This document shows positions 1 to 12,800 of a DNA stretch of 64,000 nt, one piece after another. How positions within the stretch are numbered: the stretch's first letter is position 1; each line of letters starts with the position of its first letter. The DNA lies in contig CM060198.1 of the NCBI GenBank assembly GCA_030549335.1, forward strand, positions 51,272,995 to 51,336,994, read 5' to 3'. The translations under genes were made by a program, and so were the position numbers. The notes under the pieces were generated by a model that worked only from the letters and a program-made list of their open reading frames with translations, made no database searches and was not told the origin of the DNA. Source of the DNA: Pontederia crassipes (Eukaryota; Streptophyta; Magnoliopsida; Commelinales; Pontederiaceae).

Positions 1-647
1 GATCAAGTCATAACCAAGGGAACGACCCTTATCATAGAGGCTCTTGACATAGGTTGGCGGCCTAGTGATTATCTTTCATCTTATCTTATTAATCACTTTA
101 GCATCTTGTGTTTCAATGTTCAATGTTAAGATGAAATCAAAGATTCAATCATGGGTATAATCATTGTAGATCAGTTCAGAATCAGATGTTTATGATTAAG
201 TAAAAGCCATGTCGTAAAGATCAAAAAGTTTCATATTATAATCACAATCAAATGAAAAAAGTGAATGAGACATTTTATAGTCATAACTCGAACCAGGTAT
301 GGGGTAACCCGAGCTGAGTTCATAGTATGAGGGTCGAGTGTGAAAACACTCGGACTGGATTTGTGAAAATCGTTGCAAGATGTCTGAATCGACACTGCAC
401 AAACTCGGGCCGGGTTCAGTGAAACTCGGGTCGGGTACAGAAATGTCAAGAGCTCGTCGTTTCATCATCTGCTAACCCGGGCTGGGTTCCGTAAATGCGG
501 GTCGGGTGAACGCGCTATCCGGTCGAATATAGTATGAATCTGAGCCGGGTTCATACCAATCCAGGCCGGATACGAGCTTTACAAAATATCGAGACTTAAT
601 CTACCAGTAACAACATATAAACGATGCACATAAACGATGCACTAATG
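1..647. other. Unassigned region with degenerate GC-rich phrase repeats
   Basis: No gene is recognised. Between about 305 and 575 a phrase of the type CGGGCYGGGTTC followed by CGGGTCGGGT recurs four times (about 309, 405, 477 and 539) with uneven spacing of 60 to 100 bases. This leaves a short open frame on the minus strand with repeated Pro/Ser words and no recognisable domain. It may be a fragment of an old repeat. Confidence 0.3.
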
Positions 648-990
648 TGTAACGACCCCAATTTTTAAGAGTGAAGAAAAGAATATTTTATTATTTTTAT
701 TTTGGAAAATATGCCATTAATATTATTAAAATTAATAATTTCGAAAATAAATGAAAAATAAGGGAGGAGATTATTTGAGGATAAAATATATTTTGTGCAG
801 AATTATTTAATTATTGAAATAAATCACAAATTGTGAAAGGAGATTAATTAAAAAGATTAAATTTGATTGGAATTGGAATTATAGATGAATTGAAAATCAA
901 GGATTTAAGAATCCTATAAATAAATTCTTAAGATCGGTCATTAAAAAATTTCTTTTTCTTTGATTCTCGATGTCCGACGATAGTGACGTG

Positions 991-1834
991 TGTTATATAC
1001 AGAGGAGATAATAGAACAAATAGCAGATGAATCATGCATAATGCAGCTCTCAGAAGATGAAATAACGACAAGAAGCCAGGACTTTGTAATGGTTTCATCT
1101 AAATAAATATAGGGATTATATTTTAGAATTGACATTACACATGTAATAGCTTTAGTATAATTACTGTAACAGTTTTAGCACATAACTGCTTTAGCACATA
1201 ACAACCATCAGACAAGATTTTAAGTGGTTGTTTTGTAACTGAAAAACTATAAATAGAAGGCTGGGAAGAGAAAGAAATATCTCTGAGCCATTTTACAGAT
1301 CCAATTGTTGATTCTTGGAGCTTCTGGGGTTGCTCGAAAACTCCTTCCATCTATTGTCTTGTTTCTTTTAATTGTCCACTGCTCCTTCTGTTCTTCTTCC
1401 TCACATTCTGTTCTTTTCAATTTCCTGCACAAAAGTATATTAGTTGATGTGAGTAACAGCTGCAACGAGAGTCAAGAAAAAGAAACTTACAAAACAGCTG
1501 CCCAAGGAAGACTATCAGGAGGCTTTTGATCGTGAAGTTAAGCTAAAGCAGAGCCAATAGCAGCACCTATGTCTCTCTTCAAATCGCCAAGTGTTGAAAA
1601 AGATCCAAGGAGAGATCAACACGTACAAGGAAGCAAGGATCCCTGGTAGCTAGAAGAGAAGATCTGCAAAATTAAAAAGAAGACATAACCCTAGCTTTGG
1701 AGAAGAAAAACTTACGGCCAAAATGAAGATTTGAGAATCTACAGTATAAAGGTTGGCTTTTATACTTGTGTCTGATGCATTCTTTTCAAGAGAAGTGAGT
1801 GGGCTTAGTGGGCTGGGCTGCAAAAGCTTTAACA
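991..1834 (+). repeat. 5' LTR of the nested gypsy-type element
   Basis: This is the 844-bp left copy of the direct repeat. It contains a TATA-like ctataaatag stretch near 1247 that could be the LTR promoter, followed by pyrimidine-rich sequence. It ends TTTAACA, directly before the candidate primer-binding site. Confidence 0.88.
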
Positions 1835-2062
1835 TTGGTGCTCTTGTTATTCTTGTTGCTGTTCTTGTTGAGTTTTCTATAATCTTGTACAAATCTTGGC
1901 ATTCTTGAGGAATATTTCTGCAACCTTGATTTGTTTTCTGCAATTCTGAGAAGATTTTGATCAATTTGGGAGAGACTTCTGCAAATCTTGATAAGCTTTT
2001 GGTATCGTTCTTGAATAAAGAAAGGATTCTGCAATTCAGAAGATTCCCTGCATTCTATTATC

Positions 2063-2690
2063 ATGGAAGATGGTATCAGATGGTCTAGAATGGAGGAGTC
2101 AATGGATAAACTGCAGGCTCTTACGGAACAACAGTTCAGAGCCATTAATGAAAATTTTCATATTGTTCATGAAAACTTGAATGCATTAAGACTGAAATCT
2201 GATGATCTGAGCAGTAGATTACACTCTAATATAGAAAATAGTTCTGGTGGTGATCATAAGGTTGAAGATCCTATTTCAAATCATCATTTGGGAAACCTAA
2301 CTTCTGATGCTTATGTTCATAAGGCTAGAATGGAGCTTCCTAAATTTGCTGGAATTAATTCTACAGAATGGATTTTCAAGGCTGAACAATTTCTGAATTT
2401 TTATAATATTTCTGAAGGATTTAAAATCACAATGGTCTCAATGGCTTTTGAAGGAGAGGCACTACAATGGTACAGTTGGATGCATCGAAATAAACAATTA
2501 AGTTCATGGTCTCATTTTATGAAGGCTCTAAAACTAAGGTTTGTCCCATGCAAATCTGAAACTAAAATTTTAATACAAGCTCATGAATTGGACAAGTCAC
2601 ATGAGAAAAAGTTAGAGATTGTACAACCTGTTTCCATTTCAACTACTTCTGTGTCAATTCCAATGCATTATCTACATCTGCTATGCCTGT
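2063..2690 (+). pseudogene. Gag-derived remnant of the nested element
   Basis: The translated segment has an N-terminal stretch with regular leucines and then a retrotransposon gag domain, with recognisable words such as MELPKFAG, EGEALQWY and LRFVP. This belongs to Ty3/gypsy-type elements. The element is a broken fossil copy. Confidence 0.75.
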
Positions 2691-2929
2691 AAAAGAGTTG
2701 TTCCCGGCAGACATAATGACCGAGAGTAAGGATGATATATGTTATACATCTCATCAGCACCTTAGAAGACACATTAATCTACAAAAATATGGATCCAATT
2801 ATCAAATGGCTATTAGTCGATCAGGCTCGCAGACATATGATATATCTTTTATGGCTGATATTGATTCAGAAGAAGCAGATAATTTTTTTTACAGCGATGT
2901 TCAGCATCATTTTCACTTGTTCCTAAACA

Positions 2930-3110
2930 GCCAACAAAGGATTGTACAACCATATAGATTTCCTTTCGAAACAATGTATGGTCATAAACCACCAACAATT
3001 TCAGTCTATATCAGAAACCAATTACAGTGCAATGCAAAAGACTTATTGCTGCAAACCTATATGAAGTGGCCACTAGCTCAGGGGATCAAGGATGAGGTCT
3101 GTTTAGACTC
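2930..3110 (+). pseudogene. Pol-terminal (integrase-region) remnant of the nested element
   Basis: The translation includes PFETMYGHKPPTI, which resembles the conserved PFE-x-(V/L)YG-R-xPP motif near the end of integrase in Ty3/gypsy pol. It shows that this internal region derives from the far end of pol. It is a remnant only. Confidence 0.6.
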
Positions 3111-3159
3111 AAAGTTTAGACCTCAAGGATGAGGTCTGTTTTCGTTCGAGGGGGGAAAT

Positions 3160-4033
3160 TATTATATACTGAGGAGATAATAGAACAAATAGCAGATGAA
3201 TCATGCGTAATGCAGCTCTCAGAAGATGAAATAATGACAAGAAGCCAGGACTTTGTAATGGTTTCATCTAAATAAATATAGGGATTATATTTTAGAATTG
3301 ACATTACACATGTAATAGCTTTAGTATAATTACTGTAACAGTTTTAGCACATAACTGCTTTAGCACATAACAACCATCGGACAAGATTTTAATTGGTTGT
3401 TTTGTAACTGAAAAAATATAAATAGAAGGCTGGGAAGAGAAAGAAATATCTCTGAGCCATTTTACAGATCCAATTGTGGATTCTTGGAGCTTCTGGGGTT
3501 GCTCGAAAACTCCTTCCATCTATTGTCTTGTTTCTTTTAATTGTCCACTGCTCCTTCTGTTCTTCTTCCTCATCCACTGCTCCTTCTGTTCTTCTTCCTC
3601 ACATTCTGTTCTTTTCAATTTCCTGCACAAAAGTATATTAGTTGATGTGAGTAACAGCTGCAACGAGAGTCAAGAAAAAGAAACTTACAAGACAGCTGCC
3701 CAAGGAAGACTATCAGGAGGCTTTTGATCGTGAAGTTAAGCTAAAGCAGAGCCAATAGCAGCACTTATAGACCTCTTCAAATCGCCAAGTGTTGAAAAAG
3801 ATCCAAGGAGAGATCAACACATACAAGGAAGCAAGGATCCTTGGTAGCTAGAAGAGAAGATCTGCAAAATTAAAAAGAAGACCAGAACCCTAGCTTTGGA
3901 GAAGAAAAACTTACGGCCAAAATGAAGATTTGAGAATCTGCATTATAAAGGTTGGCTTTTATACTTGTGTCTGATGCATTCTTTTCAAGAGAAGTGAGTG
4001 GGCTTAGTGGGCTGGGCTGCAAAAGCTTTAACA
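3160..4033 (+). repeat. 3' LTR of the nested gypsy-type element
   Basis: This is the 874-bp right copy of the direct repeat, preceded by the polypurine tract. It is about 30 bp longer than the left LTR because of a small internal duplication of a pyrimidine-rich cctccttctgttcttc-type word near 3550-3595. It is followed directly by the acgtg duplication. Confidence 0.88.
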
Positions 4034-4879
4034 ACGTGACATCTCAGTGACAAAAAGAAAGGAAAGGAAGGTGGGATGTCCCATGACAATAAGACGTGAT
4101 TCGACGTTGAACGATTAGACGTGGTATGTAGGGAAAATCTGTAAGTTCTTTGATTATTTTTATTGGGATTGCTTGCTACTGTTAGATTGAAAAAGGGGTC
4201 GCGATGATTTAGAAAAAGAAAATAGAATACTTGAGCCGAAGTAAAGAAAGGATTTGCACAAAGAAAAAATATATATACGTTCAGCCAACAGTTGCGTCGA
4301 AGGAAAATAAAAAGAATTGAGAGGAAATAAAAAGAATTAATCACGTAGTGCATTGTTTGGCGTTGAAGGAAAAAAAGGAATAAAAAAATGAGAACGGGTG
4401 CTAAGTTAATGGACGAAGAAACAAATATTTGGCCGCAATATTTCTATCAACATCACGGAGAGAAGAAAGAGAGATATGGTAATGCCAAAAGAAAAAAAAA
4501 AGGAATTGAGGGAGAGCCTGTGACATAAGGAGAAAAGAAAAAAAAAAGGACGTTTGGCGCCAAAGGAAAAAAAAAGGGAATGGCGTGAAGAAAATATGGA
4601 GAGAAGGAACTTGAGGGAGAAAAAAAAAAGAATAATTAGTGGGCAATAAAGGGAGAGGAGGAGGTAAGAGAGAGAATTAAGAGAGACTAATTGGCGGTGA
4701 AATAAGATGAGAGAGAAAGACAAAAGAACAAAAAGACAGTGAGGGCGTAAGTGAATAGGAGAGAGAAAAATAAGATAAGAATAATAGAATTTCTCGGTCA
4801 GTGAGATAAGAAAATAGATATATATATATAGAAAGAAGAAGGATTGAGAGTTATTTTAGTAATTAAGTATTTTTATCAG

Positions 4880-4992
<113 letters not shown>

Positions 4993-6090
4993 GATCTGTT
5001 AATTGTATTATTATTGATTGTATCGATGAGATTGCTATCATTTTTTATTATATTATTGTCATATTTAATCAATGATATCGGACTATATCGTCATCATGTT
5101 TGATAATATTTTATTATCATATTATTGATTATGATATTAGTCTAGTAATTTTTCTGATTGAGTTTTGTTTTATCTAAATTAAATTATTAATAGATAGATG
5201 TCTTAGGCAAATAAGATAAAAAATTAAAAGCTCCTGAGTCTTCAAATTCCCTTATTGCCTCCAAGTCTCTGGCCATATTGTTATTGAATTAAATTAAATG
5301 GGGTATATAGTGTATTTAAAGGTTTGAGACGTTATCATCCTTTAGAGAACTTATGATTGTCCTGTATTTGGTCATGGTCCCCCGTCATTCACGAATCATT
5401 ATTAATGCTATATTGTTGGATGATTTGTCGTGAGTTGATTTCCTACTCGTCTACATGAAAGAGACATGAAATTTTACTTAATTGCCCTATTCAATCGAAT
5501 TGTTATTGGTCAATGACTATTTGATTATCGCATTGAAAATTATTAATTGAACATTGATTTATTGATCAGATAATTGTTAATTGTTAATTGAAAAATTATT
5601 ATTGATTTATATTGACATTTTGACCATAGCCTGATATATTACTCATATTGATAAATTGTTATATTATTAATTGATTATTGTATTGACTGCTCAATTATCT
5701 TGTGATCATATTTTATTTTCGATTGAGCATATTGATTGTTTAGTAGATCTTACGTACTGAGTATTTTTATATTTATGGATATTTTTCTGTACCTAAATCC
5801 GTGAATGTGAGAGATTTGATAGAGGATGACTATATAGGTGACTATGACAGGCAGATGTTGCACATGTTTTAAATCGAGTTGTCTAGTTTTTATTATTTTC
5901 GTATTTATTAGAATCATGAACTTGTTGATATTTTAATTATTCTAAATTTTATGAATTATTAAATATTATTATTAAAAAGTCTTCCGTATTTATGATTTAT
6001 ATTTTCTAAAAATATTTTATAGAACATTGTGTAGCGTCTTTGAGATAACTCTCAGCACATGAAAAATCACGTGAGCCTCGAGACGTTACA

Positions 6091-8117
6091 CAATTATTAG
6101 GGGCTTGAACATAATCATGATTTCGTAATATTTACGCAAAGAAGATCAAACATCAAGATATAGAACATTCAAAGAAAAGTCAAAAAACAAAAGAAAATTA
6201 CCGGAAGACAAGTTTTATTGTTTCCCTACGTTCTTACTGTATTTGTAATCATCATAATAGCGGCAGTTTTTTTTTTCCAATAATGTATTTGTAATAATCA
6301 TAACAGCGGGGATTTTTTTCAATAATGATTGATAATAGCTATCAATCATAAGAGCTTTTGATCCCATATTCAAAGCTTTCCAAGTATAAAAATGAGATGA
6401 TATAAAAAGGAAGCATATGCAACTATCTAATATTATATTATATTATTATGTATTCATGAAAGGTCATAACATGACTTCATTTACCTCCCATTATATATTA
6501 TATATATAATGTATAAAATAAATTATAAAACTTTTATTCTTCTGAACGCATTATGTGATTATTTTTTCATATGAGACATTTGCAAGAGGATATAGAAGAT
6601 ACAGTTGCAAATAATAACACCTCAAATTTCAACCTATATATAGAATATATTAATTGAATTAATTATTTTACATGCAACAAATTCTTGAATATATCATACA
6701 TACACAAGATACGTATATTTTTAAAAGAGTATTCTAATACTGAATATAGATTTTTTTCCATATCTAAACTAGTACAAGAAAATGTTAATTATTTTGATCT
6801 TCATGAGAGACTTACGTGTGATAATTTTATCTCTCCATGTATATAATATAAATCTAAATAGGATAGGGATGAACGTAGTTCGGGTCAGGTCGAATTTTCG
6901 ATAAAAAAAAATCAACTGCTATTTTTTGAGTATATTTTTATAATTAAAAAAAACTACACTAAAACTATTTTGAAAAAAAAATTAAAAACTACCCTCTACT
7001 GGGTTAGTTTTTTTTAGTGATGTATTCGGGATCCTACTTTTATATAATTATATTTTAAAATATATATATAATAAATTTAATTAATATAAATATAAAATAA
7101 ACTATTGAAATTTTAAAGTTATTAAATTAGAGTTTGATAATGTGATAGAAAAGTATGAAATTTTACATAAAAAAATATTATATCTATAATAAAAGAACTA
7201 AAAATATATGTATTAATTATATAAATAAAAATTATAAATGAAAAATGGCTCCACGGGCCCTACGATTTTTTCGGAGTCCTAATTTTTAGCGTGAATTTTA
7301 ATTTACTAAAAAAACACCCTAAATCATATTCGGACTCCTGATTTTTTTTTTCGAGTCGAGTAGGTTTTTCAAGTTGGTCAAATTTTTCTTACACCCCTAA
7401 ATGGAGATAAAAATAATATACTCTGAGTATTTAAAATAGATAAAATAATTTTTTCACTAATCATAAAGATATTAGACAATAATTTTTTATTTTTTTTAAA
7501 AAAATATTAGAATAAAATGAAATGATAGTAATTAATATTATTAACTTTACCATACCATAATTTTTATGAATATTAATTTATTTTGATTATTATCATAATA
7601 CTACAATTAAAATATTGGTGATACTTATATTGATAATTAACATATAGTGTCATCAGAGTAGGAGTTGCAAGTCTTTGCTTGGAGCTTGATATCATACATT
7701 CATATTTTTAAGTTATAACATTTAATACTTTTATTAGGTAAACAATGTTTTTCTAGCACGTGCAAACCTATAGTCACAAGTCCACATATACTTCCTTTTT
7801 CCAAAGAGGATATCGAGTATGCTACCGAAAATTTTAATCACCATATATTTATAGATATAAATATATAATCTAAAAACATAAAAAAAATAAATTATATATT
7901 TTCAATAATTAATTTTGAATATTTATTATTATAGATGTAAAATTTTATAATTTTATATGTTGCCTTCGTTATATATTTATATGTTCTTGGTTAGTTTATT
8001 AAATCCGATGATAAAAAGATAATATACTTATAGATTAATAACAAATTTAATTTCAAAAGTGAAATAGTGGTTTTTTAACAAAATTATATATTTATTATTT
8101 TTATTTTTGTCCTATGA
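6091..8117. other. AT-rich intergenic stretch without genes
   Basis: This stretch is long and very AT-rich, with homopolymer runs and no coding signal. Near 6234-6332 a roughly 50-bp word (tgtatttgtaat..cataa.agcgg followed by a T run) occurs twice in tandem, and a third related copy lies at 8187-8235. Confidence 0.5.
6862..7396. mobile_element. Possible degenerate hAT-type MITE
   Basis: The left edge reads gatagggatgaacgtag and the right edge, reverse complemented, reads ggggtgtaagaaa, recalling the GGGGTG(T/A)AA ends of hAT-like MITEs. Near-identical 8-bp words (ctaaatag at 6854 and ctaaatgg at 7397) flank it. The inverted match is short and the interior is plain AT-rich sequence, so the call is weak. 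Confidence 0.25.
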
Positions 8118-8145
8118 CTTATATATATATATATATATATATATA
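8118..8145. repeat. (TA)n microsatellite
   Basis: A simple TA dinucleotide run lies in AT-rich intergenic DNA. Confidence 0.9.
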
Positions 8146-8279
8146 AGATTATTTTTCTTGTCACTCAAATATTCGGAAATTCTAGCAATAATGTATTTGT
8201 AAATTGTAATAGTCATAATAGCTCGGTTTTTTTTCCAAAATTAATTGCCGTTAGAAAGAGAAGTAAAATAGGAGAAAAG

Positions 8280-8975
8280 ATGCATGAAAAAGCATGCATG
8301 CATGGCATCCCATGGGCACGACGTGATGTAATGAAAAGCATGGAGGGGAAAGGCACCGAGAGGCAGGTACTGGAAGCGAGTGAGCATTGCCACATCACAA
8401 AAGGCGACCAGTGGCGACATCTTTGTCATAGACACGCCCTCGGACACCTTCGGCGGGCTTCGTCACAGACACGTCGTCTTCCCTTATCCCTCAAGCTTTA
8501 AAGCCTACCTTCATTTTTGTCTGCTACTCGACTACTTATTTCGTCGTCCACCGCTCGCAACAGCTGCCTGCTACAACCATCAAGAATGTGTCACCCCGTC
8601 GATGCATTGCTTTGTTCCCATGGCGGCAGCGACGCGACGCTCCGAGACCGCCGCCGTCGCGTTGCGCCGACGTCGGCTACTGCCGAAGAGGTGGACTCCT
8701 TGGAGGCAGATACGTCGTTGACGTCGCGTCTGCCAGTACCGCCGTCGTCCTCAACGACATCGGCGACGAGGAGCGGGAGGAAGCACTGCGTCTGTTCTCC
8801 GACCCATCATCCTCGGTCGTTCCGCTGCAGGAACCACCGTCGCAACTTCGACTGGGGTGGCGTCCGGAGAGCGGCGAGAAACCAAGCATAGCAAAGCTGT
8901 CGATGTGCGAATTGGAGGAGCAATTTGGTGGCTTATGTTCGCGTTGTTTCTCCATTGATTTCTCGGCGTTGTGAG
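8280..8975. other. Isolated GC-rich island with overlapping open frames, function unknown
   Basis: The stretch from about 8560 to 8960 is strikingly GC- and CpG-rich against its AT-rich surroundings, and three frames stay open across it on the plus strand and two on the minus strand. The longest are 8588-8974 plus (128 codons) and 8677-9150 minus (157 codons). Neither matches a family I recognise; both are rich in Arg, Ser and Pro, as expected from composition alone. It could be a first exon, a captured gene fragment or a transposon part. It lies within 0.9 kb of the 3' end of the protease gene. Confidence 0.3.
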
Positions 8976-9075
8976 CAGTGGCATGCCTTTTTAGCTGCTT
9001 GAATTGTTGCTTCATGAGCTGCATTTGCACTTGCTTGCTCGGTCTAATAAGACGGGAGGATTCAACTGCATCAAA

Positions 9076-9850
9076 AATGGAGATACTTTTATTTTTCTTT
9101 AATAATCTGATTGCATGAATTTTGACATATTTGATTACTCCGACAGACAACAGTGGTTGAAAGACTTTTGCCGTATTAAATCGTTATCCTGAAAGTCTAG
9201 GAAAGAAAGTGATAGTAGCATGAGACAACTTTTCTTTTAATCTCCACTTGCATACTTGATTACATTACATTTCCAGCTACATATTGTTTAGTTTGAACAG
9301 AGTCAGGTTGATAGTGATAACATGTTATACTTAACAAAAAGTTGACCGATTACGTTGCAAATGTACGAATCTTATATTCATAAGATCGTTATTTCACAGA
9401 CCTCAAAACGACTTATGAATATAAATTAACATCGCACGTTTCGTTCCCATTGGATTTGATCACATATCACAGCAAGTCGGGTCAGGATGCTGAAGACTGA
9501 TTTTACCATGTAAACATAAAACATGAACCACGCAGGTTTCGCCCACACAGGGCATAGATGCAATAAGAGTCGACAATGTGTAGTCATTTTTGTAGCCTGA
9601 TCATGGAAACAATAAATAACCACGCAAATGTTGAGGTGGCATGGATATCACCAAGGCAACAGAATCTGTAATGTTAAATTCGGCAGGCACTTCAGCTGTT
9701 CAGCTCGCACACGCAGCAATCACCGCTTCTCTTGAACTTGGAGATATTTCTCAAGGCATAAAGGAAGCACAAATCAAAGCTTTCCTGTTTACATGACTTT
9801 GGGTACACATCTTGAAACAATGCAATTGTGTACCCTGATCACTGAGTTCT
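9076..9850 (-). other. Probable 3' untranslated and downstream region of the protease gene
   Basis: This non-coding stretch follows the minus-strand stop codon at 9851. An AATAAA signal on the minus strand is visible near 9089-9094, so the transcript could extend about 0.75 kb past the stop. Short open frames here have no recognisable content. Confidence 0.35.
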
Positions 9851-12800
9851 TCACAATCTCATGTGACCAATACCACCTTTGAATGAACCATATAGGGGCC
9901 TTGACCTTCTGAATCCAAACACGTCCTTTATTTGATAGGTTTGGGGTGTATCTGCTTCCTGGATCAGGTTTTTGTATTCAGAAGAATGAAGAGAACCAAA
10001 AACCATGACACTCAGACATTTTCTTTGTGGTGCATCTACTTTAACGTGAGTGTTGAAGAAATCTATCAGCTCTCTTTTGTTGAGTTCCTTCAACGCTGCC
10101 ACCTGTTACATCCATTATAGGTGTGATGTCGTGACAAACTTTTAAGAGAAAATCCATGCCATGGTGTAGTTCAATGGAGTTACCTCAGATTCTCTTCTAT
10201 CGAACTTGAGTGTTCCATTATCAATCTCCTTCCAGTAAAATCTAGACTCTTCCCTCAAATTTTTGTGTTTCTCGAGTTTCATATCAATCAATGCATTGAC
10301 ATTACTCTGCAAATTGGTCAATGTATCGATCATGAAATCATAATAGCGATGATCATTTCAACGAAAATATACAGCAATTTTCACTCATAAGCTTGCTATA
10401 TGTCCAAGCGGGAGACTAGTGTTCGACAAGTGCATAACATGGAAAAGGAAAATACACTGTTAAATTCACACTCATAATAGACCACATAATAGGTGTGCTT
10501 CACACCTTAATGAAAAATAACATATCATATATTTCTGGTACATGCCAAGCAGAGCTAAAGTATCGTCATATTGAAAATAAATAACTTTTTTATGATATAC
10601 TGTACCTGACACATTTCCCAGACTGTAAGAGTGTTAATGCCAACGAAGATTCAATTGAAGGAAAACATAGTGAAATTTCATGCAGATGAAAAGAAGGAAA
10701 TCAAAGTAGAAAAACCACGAGAAGTGTGAATTATCCAATTCAAGTGTCTTCATACATTTATCTCATGGCCCTTGCCTTATTTGACTTCTAAAACTACTAG
10801 GGATACTAAATACTGGGATACGCCATGTCCCTGTCCTGAACCAGTACCAACCTGAATACTGGAAAACATTTCAGGTCTTGACTTCGACTGGACATTCCGA
10901 TTTAGCACAGGACACACAAATTTCATTCAAAATATATTTTTTAATAATAAATAACATGTTATTAAGAGAAAAATATGTAATTAACTATACAAAACAATAT
11001 CATGTCACTAAATAAAATATGCAACAATGTATAAAATTAACAATGTGATTTAATTTATCTAACAAATAATTTGAAATATTATATAAATAACATTAAAAAC
11101 CAGATATTTTTTAACATGTCCCTGTACTAAAAAAGTAATCCAAAAGACCATTGCGGTCTTGGTTTGAGGTTTTTTGCTGATTTTCCAAGTCAAGTTGACC
11201 GGGACATCCTGATATTGATCACCTAAAAATTACAATAACATGGCCAATTCATTTTTCTCAATTATCTTATTATATGATGACTTCAAAAATTTATCAAACC
11301 TTCCTAAAAGTAACATGTTTGGTTATAAGGACTGCAATAAGTCAACTTTAAGGTAGCCATACTCGTTAATTGTTCAGCTTGGAATAGGGGGAAATCTGAT
11401 CAAAGCCACTAATTCAGCTGATTGCTTTCTCATTCAGGTGGATAATAAGTTAAGCAGGTTGATCAACTTTGCTTAAGACAATCTAGAAAGAAATTTCTAT
11501 AGAATCTTCTCTAAACATATTCAGGGCTGTGGTAGGGTGATCAAGAGAGGTGGAACTGTGGAAGCCTAGGAGAGAACATGAGTAGTGGCCGCAGGATTAG
11601 TGGAGTGAAGGTGATGGTAGGAGTGATCACAGGGAAAAGATGGTATTTAGTTCATTAACTAATTTGAATACTGTAAGTTTTTATAAGCAATACATATAAG
11701 TACAAGGTTGGAGGATGAACCCGTTATAAGATGAGGCATGCCACCTTAATGACAAATGCGACATTAATCATTTCAAGCATTAAACATGATCACAAGGATA
11801 AGCCATGCTTAGGCATGGTGAAATCCCCAAAGTTAATGGATTACTCTAGGTATTCCCTGATCAGAGAACTTTTTCGCGCAAGGCATGAAGATAAATTGCC
11901 CCGATTTACATAATTTTTTTCTGCTATTAAATAAATAAATCTACATTTTAATAATAAAGTATTCTTAAGTAAGTAATTAAATAGTTATTACTACATCTCA
12001 TTGTTAATCAAAATAACTATATAACCACTTTTTTACCCTTATGTTATATATAATTTTATAAATAAGAACTCTTGGATAGATAGTATAATTTCCATATACC
12101 TCTCCTGAACTATAACATTTTTCGCGTCTAAGCTTGAATTATAAACTTATCGTATGATGTCCCTAAACTTTACCATGATTTCCACTTCAGTCCTTCCATC
12201 TGATTATGTTAACTTTTATATTTTTTCATTTTTTTCTATTTCTGAAAAGACTAAAATACCCTCCACGAATTGCCCTCTGTTTTAATGCTTAAAATAATAA
12301 ATAATATAAAAACTAAAATATTAAAAAAAGAGGATCTTTGACATTTCTGACTTGTCTATATTTAGCAATGGACGACGTGGAAAATATTATCTAAAAATCA
12401 CATAGGTTGAGTAGGGAATGGAAGAATATGTCTAATTGGTGTACTACCTTATTTTTCATTTTTCTGTATCTGTTACTATTTTGCAAATTAATGGATGATT
12501 GAATGGTTAATATCTCTGGTTAATCATCCCTTTTATTCCTCAAAAAAAGATAATATTAAGAATTAATTGATTAACATAAATAATTAACAAAGAACTCTTG
12601 TCATAAATAATTAACAAAAAATTCTTGGAAAACTACACTTGAGACATCTAAGAAGAGGTGACTAACCTTAAATTCTTCATCAGTCAATTCATAGAGTTTT
12701 GTTTCAAACATCTTGAGGAATGCGTAAACTCTGTCATTAAGATGTGAGGGGTCCTACAGTATTCAAAATGACCATAGTGAGAAATAATGTTATATAATGA

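Larger units (their letters stand above)
991..4033 (+). mobile_element. Small Ty3/gypsy-type LTR retrotransposon with two LTRs, broken, nested in the older LTR
   Basis: Two long direct repeats (991-1834 and 3160-4033) bound a 1.3-kb internal region, and the whole is flanked by the 5-bp target duplication acgtg (986-990 and 4034-4038). The LTR ends are TG..CA-like. The internal region starts with TTGGTGCTC just after the 5' LTR, a candidate primer-binding site, and ends in a purine-rich GAGGGGGGAAA tract before the 3' LTR. Only a gag-derived part and a pol-terminal remnant are recognisable, so the copy is far shorter than an autonomous element and is not functional alone. The LTRs differ at about 20 of some 840 aligned positions (hand count, about 2%), which suggests an insertion on the order of a million years old or less. 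Confidence 0.9.

Noticed and set aside
9426-9623. Short minus-strand frame below the protease stop codon
   Set aside because: It lies in the probable 3' untranslated region and has no recognisable content.
12090-12260. Possible third Mutator-like arm in intron 24
   Set aside because: Words resemble foldback arms, but no inverted partner was found, so it is not called as an element.
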